From Paulownia fortunei (lineage: Eukaryota; Streptophyta; Magnoliopsida; Lamiales; Paulowniaceae): 64,000 nt of DNA. The translations under genes and the position numbers were made by a program. The notes under the pieces were generated by a model. That model ran no database searches. It was not told the DNA's origin and worked only from the letters and a program-made list of their open reading frames with translations. Shown here in pieces: positions 57,180 through 64,000 of the stretch; within the stretch, counting starts at the first letter, position 1; each line of letters opens with the position of its first letter. The stretch covers positions 10,434,060 to 10,498,059 of the forward strand of contig CM033108.1 of NCBI GenBank assembly GCA_019321725.1. Reading direction: 5' to 3'.

Positions 57180-58320
57180 TCGGGAAGACATTTTAAAAGA
57201 GGCACATTCAACCCCTTATTCAGTACATCCAGGGGCTACCAAGATGTATAGAGACTTGAAAATGCATTATTGGTGGCCGGGTATGAAAAAGACATCGCCC
57301 AGCATGTGGAGCAATGTCTAACATGTCAGCAGATAAAGGCCGAACATCAAAGACCCGCAGGGACTTTACAACCTCTACTTATTCCAGAATGAAAATGGGA
57401 AAGGATCACCATGGATTTCGTAACTGGTTTGCCAAAGACTACTAAGAGTCATGATGCTATTTGGGTTATCGTTGATAGATTGACCAAGTCTGCTCATTTC
57501 CTTCCCATATGTTCTACCTATTCCATGGATCGCTATGCCCAATTATACGTTCAGGAGATTGTCAGACTTCATGGTGTGCCATTGTCTATTGTTTCTGATA
57601 GAGATTCAAGATTTTTATCTGCTTTTTGGAGGAGTTTACACAAAGCTTTGGGAACACAATTATCATTCAGTACAGCATATCATCCTCAGACGGATGGGCA
57701 ATCTGAACGAACAATACAGACATTGGAGGATATGCTCAGAGCCTGTGTATTAGACTTCCAAGGTCAGTGGAGTAAATTCCTACCTTTGGTGGAGTTTTCG
57801 TACAACAACAACTATCAGACTAGCATTGGAATGGCTCCCTATGAAGCATTGTATGGAAAAAATGTAGGTCTCCGATACACTGGGATGAAGTTGGTGAGAA
57901 GAAACTTTTGGGCCCAGATATGATTCGAGAAATGATAGAAGTTGTGTCACAGATTCGACAAAGAATGCAAACTGCCAAAAATGGCAGAAAAGTTATGCAG
58001 ATCGACGAAGAAGGGCGCTGGAGTTTATGGTAGGAGATCAGGTGTTTTTGAAAGTAGCACCAATGAAGGGCATCATGCGGTTTGGAAAGAAAGGAAAATT
58101 GAGTCCCAGATACATTGGCCCATTCTCTGTGATTGAAAGAATTGGTGATGTTGCTTACAGACTGGATCTGCCAATGTCTATGTCCCAAATACACAATGTA
58201 TTTCATGTGTCTATGCTGAGGAAATATATTGCTAATCCCTCTCACATTCTGAAGAATGAACTAGTAGAATTAAAGGCAGATTTGAGCTATAAAAAAAATC
58301 TGTAGAAATTTTGTTATGAG
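57180..58320 (+). pseudogene. Integrase of element F
   Basis: The HHCC zinc site starts at [13 protein letters not shown] (about 57199-57237) and, after a frameshift near 57290, [17 protein letters not shown] interrupts before KWERI at about 57392. The core is open at 57411-57923: [13 protein letters not shown] (Asp), SDRDSRF (Asp), [20 protein letters not shown] (Glu), [19 protein letters not shown]. The C-terminal GPY-type domain is at 58027-58305: MKGIMRFGKKGKLSPRYIGP, RIGDVAYRLDLP and IHNVFHVSMLRKY. It would insert the DNA copy; a target choice role belongs to the chromodomain that follows. Confidence 0.9.
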
Positions 58321-58465
58321 AAGTGAAGCAGCTGAGAAATAAACAGATTCCATTGGTTAAAGTGTTATGGAGAAACAATTGGTAGAAGAGGCCACTTGGG
58401 AAAGGGAGGATGAAATGAGAACTAAGTATCCTGAACTTTTTTGGAAAGTGAAATTTCGGGGATGA
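58321..58465 (+). pseudogene. C-terminal chromodomain of element F
   Basis: IPLVKVLWRNN (58349-58381) and, after a one-base shift and TAG in the upstream frame, VEEATWEREDEMRTKYPELF ending WKVKFRG-stop at 58463-58465. The W..E....EATWE arrangement is the chromodomain-like module that plant chromoviruses use to target heterochromatin. It is short (about 40 residues), as usual for the Tekay type. Confidence 0.75.
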
Positions 58466-58470
58466 AATTT

Positions 58471-58487
58471 TTATAAGGAGGGAAGGA
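58471..58487 (+). other. Polypurine tract of element F
   Basis: TTATAAGGAGGGAAGGA ends exactly where the 3' LTR begins (TGTGATACCC at 58488). Confidence 0.95.
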
Positions 58488-61349
58488 TGTGATACCCGAG
58501 CCTCTTACTACTCACATGGCCAAATATGATTCATGCATTACGTGTTAATTTTATATGCTATTTGCATTTCTATTGACATTGTATAATTTATTTCATTTTA
58601 TATGACATTCTTGAATATTAAACTTAATTATGAAGTTCTTGCACGGTATTAGTTATTGAATTTCCTAATCTAAGTAGTTGATTTTATATTGAAATAAGAA
58701 GAAAATGATGTGGATCAATATTAAATATAGATGGGATATATATATGTTATAATTTTGGAAGTGTTAAAAGTGTTACTAGTAAACTTATACGGTTTAATTT
58801 GATTTGATCAAGTTATTTCAAAAGTATATATTTGTAAATTAGCATACTTGGGATATTGGACATAATATAATGTGATTTAAGTATCATATTATAAGGCCCA
58901 TATGTGCATATGATTTTAGAAATGCAAACTAGATAATTTTTTAAGAATTGGATGCGAATCGATTTGGAGATCGAATGAACGAACATAGGAAATAACTATG
59001 GGAATGAATGGTGACTAAGATAGGTTGCAACCAAATAAAAATAGGTGGGATACACAAGATTAGGGCTGCAAGATAAGGGAGAAAATCAGATTTTACCATT
59101 TACTTGCCATTTCATGCTTTCTTATTAAGCTTAAGCTAACACCTCAAACCCTTCACCCTTAAGCCACGACCAGACCCTCATTTCAGCCATTTTCATCTTC
59201 CAAACACACACCTTAAGGTCTCCAAGTGATCCAAATTGATTCCAAGTTGAAATAAAAGCAAGAAAAGCAAAGGAGAAGTGATTACCATCAAGTTAACCTC
59301 AAAATCTGCATAGGTAACACTTATCTACGATTTTGCCTTTGGTTTTCAGATTATTATGAATGGTTTTATTGTTTATTAATATTTTAATATCTCTTATAAA
59401 AGTGTTATGAAGTTTTTAGTTAGACTTTGGTGCACAAAGAAAGGGTTTTTGATGACAAACACTTAATAGGAAATACTTGTGGCAGAAACTATCATCTTAC
59501 TATTTTCTTGTGTTTTACGCTTCAAAAGTGTATGGCATGTTGAATAAAACTTATAATTATTACCTTTACATAACCATATATGAGTTAAGAGTATTGGAAT
59601 GATGTTTTATCAGTTGGAAATTGAAATAGATAATGATATTGGAGAAACACTCAAACTGCCAAAATAGCAAAATCTATTTTGGTGTGCTGGAAGGAGACTG
59701 AATTAGGGGAGCTAAATCCATTATTTTTGGTAATAATATGACCTGGTTGTCAACGTATATATGTTATATAAATATGGTGAAAATGTGGGAGTGATTGAAT
59801 ATACTTAAGGGTGCCAAAACCATTAATGTCATGAAGTGTGCAAAACTGTGACGGTAGGAAACAATCTGTTTCAGTATGTCGTAAAGAGAGCTGAACTTGG
59901 AAGCTATATCCGTGATTTTTAGCAATTCTATGATATGGTTACATTTATATACATGTTATCTAAGTGTGGTAAAAATTTGGGAGTGATTGGATACGCTTAG
60001 GGATATTAAAATTATCATACAACTAAACTTGACAGCAAGAAAATATGAAAATGTGAATCTGCCACATTTGATCACTTAGCATGTTTCAACCTAGACATGT
60101 TGCTATTGAGTGTTAACAATTAGGTACATGCGATTAGAGTTATAATACTTCAATTACATGATGTTTGCATGTATTTAAGATGAGAAATTGAGGTATTTGA
60201 GGGGCTATATTGGGTTCTAGTTTGTGAAAGCTTAATTGTTAGATTATAGCTTGGTGTTTAAGGTCTAGTATGAGATTTTGTGCTTTCAACTTGCCAAATT
60301 GGGAATGGTGCTTGATGTTGGGTAATATTACAGGCTATTTTACATCTAAGGTTGGAGAGGAATACTAAACAAATTTAGACTAAGCCACCAATCAAGTGAA
60401 AGGTAAGTAAAGATTCATTTGCAACCACAATGCATAGACATAGTAGATGTGTGAATTATATGTAATATCATAAATTATATGTTCATAGTAGAGGGATCTC
60501 CATTGAGCATACATACATGGGCATTGTCATTAGCATGTGTATGCATCATATACGAGCATTGTGATAAATCTTGCATTGCACGGTATGATTCAGAGAAAGA
60601 AAAATATTTTGCTGACCACTACTAGTGCACCGAAGCATGCAAGGATTTGCATGGTTTTATGCATGGATTTGCAGGTTCGCGTGCATGAATTTGCATGCGT
60701 ATGAGTATGCATGGATTTGCATGCTTATATGATTATTGGCCATTGGATTATGGCAGTGTACAGAGCTCTTTTTCGGTGCATGGGATAGTACCGTTGGTCA
60801 GGGGCCCAAGAAAGAAATGATTTTGAGAGAAATATTTTGATGTATAAAATTGCATTGTGAGCATAGCATTTTGAGTTGCATGACTTGATATTGTGGATTA
60901 TTCTTTGACATGCATAATCTTTACTTGTTGAGCGTTAGCTCATATAGTTTATGCATTGTAGGTGAGTACAATGATGCTTGAAGCATCTTTGGGTGGCTGG
61001 TCGGTTATTGGAGCTCATGTAGGTGTTTGAGGGAGTGTGTACATGGATGACGACCTGTTGGGCTATTTTATTGGCTTGTTATATTTTGAGTCTGGTGTAT
61101 TATGTTTTTAGATTGGTACTACATTTCTCTTTTAAAAATTTACTATAAATAAGTATGTAAATATTGTGGTCATTGTAGGTGTTGTGTTTTTATATAAATA
61201 CCGATCCTTCTATTTTAAATAGGGTTGTGCATGTAAGAAGTGATTTAGCTTTTCTTAAAATGTTAAAAAAAATATATTGCACGTACACACAAGCTCTATC
61301 TCGTCAAATTATACAATATATATGGTTGTGTAGTAATGGGGGTGTTACA
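58488..61349 (+). repeat. 3' LTR of element F
   Basis: 2862 bp, collinear with the 5' LTR. It has scattered substitutions and a few small indels, such as a TATATA insertion near 58737 and a missing AAGCTAACATCTC unit near 59133. The CATGCA cluster is at 60635-60724. Confidence 0.95.
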
Positions 61350-61354
61350 TGCTC
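61350..61354. repeat. Target site duplication of element F, right
   Basis: TGCTC, identical to 50939-50943. Removing F with one copy restores the copia text PDIVHALSVMSR. Confidence 0.95.
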
Positions 61355-61959
61355 TGAGTGTCATGAGCAGATATCGGTCCAATCTAGAAAAAGAGTATTA
61401 GAAAACCGTTAAGATGATCCTCAAGTAGTTACGAAGGACTGTCTTTTTTATATACGATAATGAAGAACTAAAATAAGAGGGATACGTAGACTCTAGTTTT
61501 TAGTTTGATATAGATGATTCAAAATTCATGTCTGGATACATATTCACCCTACATGGTGGTACGGTTAATTGAAAAAGCTCTAAGCAAGATACGACTGCGT
61601 ACTCTACTATAGAGGCTGAATATATTACTATATCAGATGCAGCAAAAGAAACTATTTAGATAAGAAACTTCATTCAAGTGTTGTGTATAGTTTCATCCAT
61701 TGTTGATCCAGTTCTGATTTACTGTGATAATAATGGGGCTATTGCACAAGCAAAGGAGCCAAGGTCCCATCAAAGATCCAAGCACATAATGAGATGATAT
61801 CACTTGATTAGAGAGATCATTGGTGGAGGCGACGACATTGTGGATCAAGTTGTTTCAGTAGAAAATGTAGCATAATAACTAACTAAGCCTTTAGCACAAA
61901 AGGTATTCGACATACATCTTGAGAAGATGGGCCTTAGATATATGGGCAATTGGAGCTAG
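61355..61959 (+). pseudogene. Copia G RNase H (part 2)
   Basis: The continuation of the pol gene after element F: ALSVMSRY (61350-61373), then EEYW-type text and YVDSSF (about 61480). FMSGYIFTLHGGTVN, TTAYSTIEAEYITISDAAKE (catalytic Glu at about 61610), LIYCDNNGAIAQAKEPRSHQ (catalytic Asp at about 61725) and HLEKMGLRYMGNWS follow, ending with TAG at 61957-61959. It is the best preserved coding part of G, but it has stops, for example in IRNFI-leading text at about 61657. RNase H would remove the RNA strand during reverse transcription. Confidence 0.9.
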
Positions 61960-61973
61960 GGAAAGTGGCAGAT
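61958..61973 (+). other. Polypurine tract of copia G
   Basis: AGGGAAAGTGGCAGAT lies between the pol stop codon and the 3' LTR start at 61974. It is purine-rich, as required for second-strand priming, although two pyrimidines interrupt it. Confidence 0.75.
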
Positions 61974-64000
61974 TGTTAGAGTAGGATGTCTGGCACCCCA
62001 ACTAGATTGAGTGTATTGTACTCATTTCTTTTGTAAAATAATCTTATTGGAAATCATATTAATATAAAAGGCACTTTCTTTATCTTATGTCTTGCATTTT
62101 CTTTCTGCACATTAGATAAAGTTCTTATTACTACAAGGCATGGTCACGCATATGATGGCGATCATAGAATATGCCTCTAAGGCTTTTGTCTTAAATAAAT
62201 TCTAAGTTAAGGGCTTTCTGAGATGGGACATCAAATAGCCAATAAACTAGCGCATACAATGCATGCTCGCATGAGGAGAATGTCTCATTACATAGGCATT
62301 AGCGTAGTGACATAAGTGCATATATGCGGGTGCTTGTTAGAGAAAAAATACACTGAACTAACTACTAGAAATTCTCAATTGGAAAATTCATTTGTCGAAT
62401 TAAGAATCTCTATGTTATGATAATACGCGACTAGTCCTTTGACTTGAGACACTATAGTAATCTTGTGCATGTCATGTCTTACTTTGATGTATTCTTTGAT
62501 TGCATGATAATCACAAAGAGATTATGTTGGGTATTACATTTGCATGTATGGAGGTTAATCAGTGACTAACAAAAAATCCGTCACTTGCCTAGTAGAACAA
62601 GTGAATCTCCTCTGTTTTCATAGTTCGTGACTCTAAAATCCTTGGCTAAGGTATAATGAATGACAGAAAAGGGTTTTTAACGATTCGTCTAGAGTCATTG
62701 AAATTTGAAATGGAATCATAGTTATTGAGTCGATTAGGGTTTCGACTTTTATCCATACCCTAGACTCAATCGGGTGATTAGATGACAGAAGGACCTTACG
62801 TGCATGGTATTCGTAACTGTAATAGGATCACTTGTTATTTCATCTAAGACTAGTTTGCCATGATTACTTATTAGGTGTTTTCATGGATAGAAAGGTTCTT
62901 GATTTTAAAGAGTTAATTCAAGCGAATTAATTAATTGGATTATTAATCGAAAAAATTGTTATTCATAAGTTGCAAATTCAAGCGGATTAATTAATTGGGT
63001 TATTAATTGAAAAAATTGTTATTCATAAGTTGCAAGTCCACTACTAGCTTATTAGTGAACCTAAAGGGTCATACACAATTTAGAATGAATAATCTCTAGT
63101 CTAAAATTAATCTAAAGAGTTGGATATATTTAATTAATTAGATTAATTGATTAAGGATTAAATTAATTCAAATTAATTAAGTTAATTATTCAATTAAATA
63201 ATAGAATTATTTAATTGGACCCAAGAAGATTGAGAATCCAATTTAGAGTGAATTAACTAATTGACTGGATCAATTAAATGAACTTAGGCTAATTAATTAA
63301 TTAATGTGCATGTTGAAGTCTAAACCGAACTTAAAAATAGCTTATTAGTAAAAGGCCACTTGGAATATTAGAAGAATTAAATTAAATAGAAAAAATAGTT
63401 TTTCTTATTTAAATTGATATAAGATATCAAGATTGAATTTATGGGATAAGTTTCATGTATTTGGATATTAACATTGAATGTATAAGATACGTTCAATATA
63501 TCTGGAGGAGAGAGGGGCTGAAAATTGAAAGCTAATTAGAATTCATATTTTCGGCCATTAAAGATAGAATAAAGAGGAAATTTTCGTATGATGTGGATTT
63601 AGTTTATAAGGAAAGTTAGACTTTCTAAACAACCAAATTAACATGTGGGGCTAATATTAGGTTTGATCTAATTTTTGTAGCCACCATATAAAATAAAATT
63701 AAAGATAAAAATTCTATTTTTCTACTACTCCAAAAATCGGCCACAAGCAAAAAAGTTTTCTTCTTCTCTCTTCTCCATCTCCTTGTTCTTCAAACATGCT
63801 AGTGTATTGTTCTTCTTCCACTAGTTGGATTAAGAACAATAACAAAAACATCTAATCTTTGATTCAACTAGTTGGATTAAAGATTAGTGTTCATTTCCCT
63901 TTTAGGCTTGAAAAAGAAAATAAAGAAGTCTAGCAAGTTCTTTGCTTTTGGTTATTCTAGTCCAAGGTCTGTACTTATTTAGAAGAAGGACGCGTGGACT
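61974..64000 (+). repeat. 3' LTR of copia G, cut by window end
   Basis: Starts TGTTAGAGTAGGATGTC and runs off the window. Position 64000 corresponds to about 46215 in the 5' LTR, so about 240 bp are missing. Full length would be near 2.27 kb. Unlike the 5' LTR it keeps the 62766-63355 segment with the AATTAATT tract. A short local duplication (AATTCAAGCG(A/G)ATTAATTAAT to ATAAGTTGCAA) occurs at 62916-63030. Confidence 0.9.

Larger units (their letters stand above)
50944..61349 (+). mobile_element. Tekay-type chromovirus (Ty3/gypsy) element F
   Basis: A complete 10,406-bp element: LTRs 50944-53817 and 58488-61349, PBS 53821-53833, gag, protease, RT, RNase H, integrase, chromodomain and PPT 58471-58487, with TSD TGCTC. 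The domain order PR-RT-RH-IN defines Ty3/gypsy. LTRs near 2.9 kb and a C-terminal chromodomain ending EEATWEREDEMRTKYPELF point to the Tekay (Del) lineage. By eye the first 260 bp of the LTRs differ at about nine sites, so insertion is fairly recent, yet every gene carries frameshifts. Confidence 0.95.
44831..64000 (+). mobile_element. Ty1/copia element G, carrying inserted element F
   Basis: A + strand copia from its 5' LTR (44831) past the window end: PBS, long leader, a region lacking recognisable gag, integrase, RT, RNase H, PPT and 3' LTR. Excluding F (10,406 bp plus the repeated TSD) the visible part is about 8.8 kb. It sits inside the Mutator-like transposase gene. The expected 5-bp duplication would be TATAA (44826-44830), but its partner lies beyond the window. 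Confidence 0.9.

Noticed and set aside
1..64000. Functional host protein-coding genes, tRNA or rRNA genes
   Set aside because: No intact host frame and no tRNA-like cloverleaf or rRNA text was recognised; the only host-derived gene is the inactivated LOG copy.

Overview
This window is plant nuclear DNA made almost entirely of transposable elements. It contains plant-type Ty1/copia and Ty3/gypsy LTR retrotransposons, an hAT (Ac-like) element and a Mutator-like element. The LTRs are very AT-rich, and no intact host gene is visible. A eudicot-like, repeat-rich intergenic or pericentromeric region fits; the species cannot be named from this sequence. Nearly every coding region is broken by stops and frameshifts, so most genes are listed as pseudogenes.

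Layout. 1-7162 is a patchwork: a possible Ty3/gypsy (Tekay-type) LTR tail, a piece of an Athila-like LTR, a + strand copia integrase fragment, a - strand copia 5' half (protease, gag, leader, PBS and a 2.1-kb LTR, element A), and a + strand copia leader/gag fragment. An hAT element (7163-10117) has its left end in that gag and has lost its right end. Next is a second - strand copia 5' half (element B, 10118-16683), a diverged copia leader and LTR (C, to 19316) and a 100-N assembly gap.

19417-37411 is a - strand Athila/TAT-like Ty3 element. It keeps gag, protease, PBS and PPT but has lost reverse transcriptase, RNase H and integrase. Between the pol remnant and the 3' LTR it carries a full-length, intronless but inactivated copy of a host LOG-type cytokinin-activation gene (21415-22074). 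Its 5' LTR is split by a complete, decayed Tekay-type element (E, 27477-37024, TSD ATAAG). An inverted fragment of the Athila-like family abuts it (37412-38539), followed by a copia LTR (D) and about 3 kb of unassigned AT-rich DNA.

43831-64000 is a three-level nest. A - strand Mutator-like transposase is interrupted by a + strand copia element (G, from 44831; its 3' LTR runs off the window). That copia is interrupted inside pol by a complete Tekay-type chromovirus (F, 50944-61349; TSD TGCTC; LTRs of 2874 and 2862 bp; PBS, gag, protease, RT, RNase H, integrase, chromodomain and PPT all recognisable). The copia reading frame resumes exactly after the insertion.

The most unusual observations are the LOG copy in the env position of the Athila-like element, the missing RT-integrase block in that element, and a cluster of strong stem-loops where copia G should carry gag (48041-48840). 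Structural boundaries (LTR ends, PBS, PPT, TSDs) were read directly. Family names come from motif recognition without database searches.
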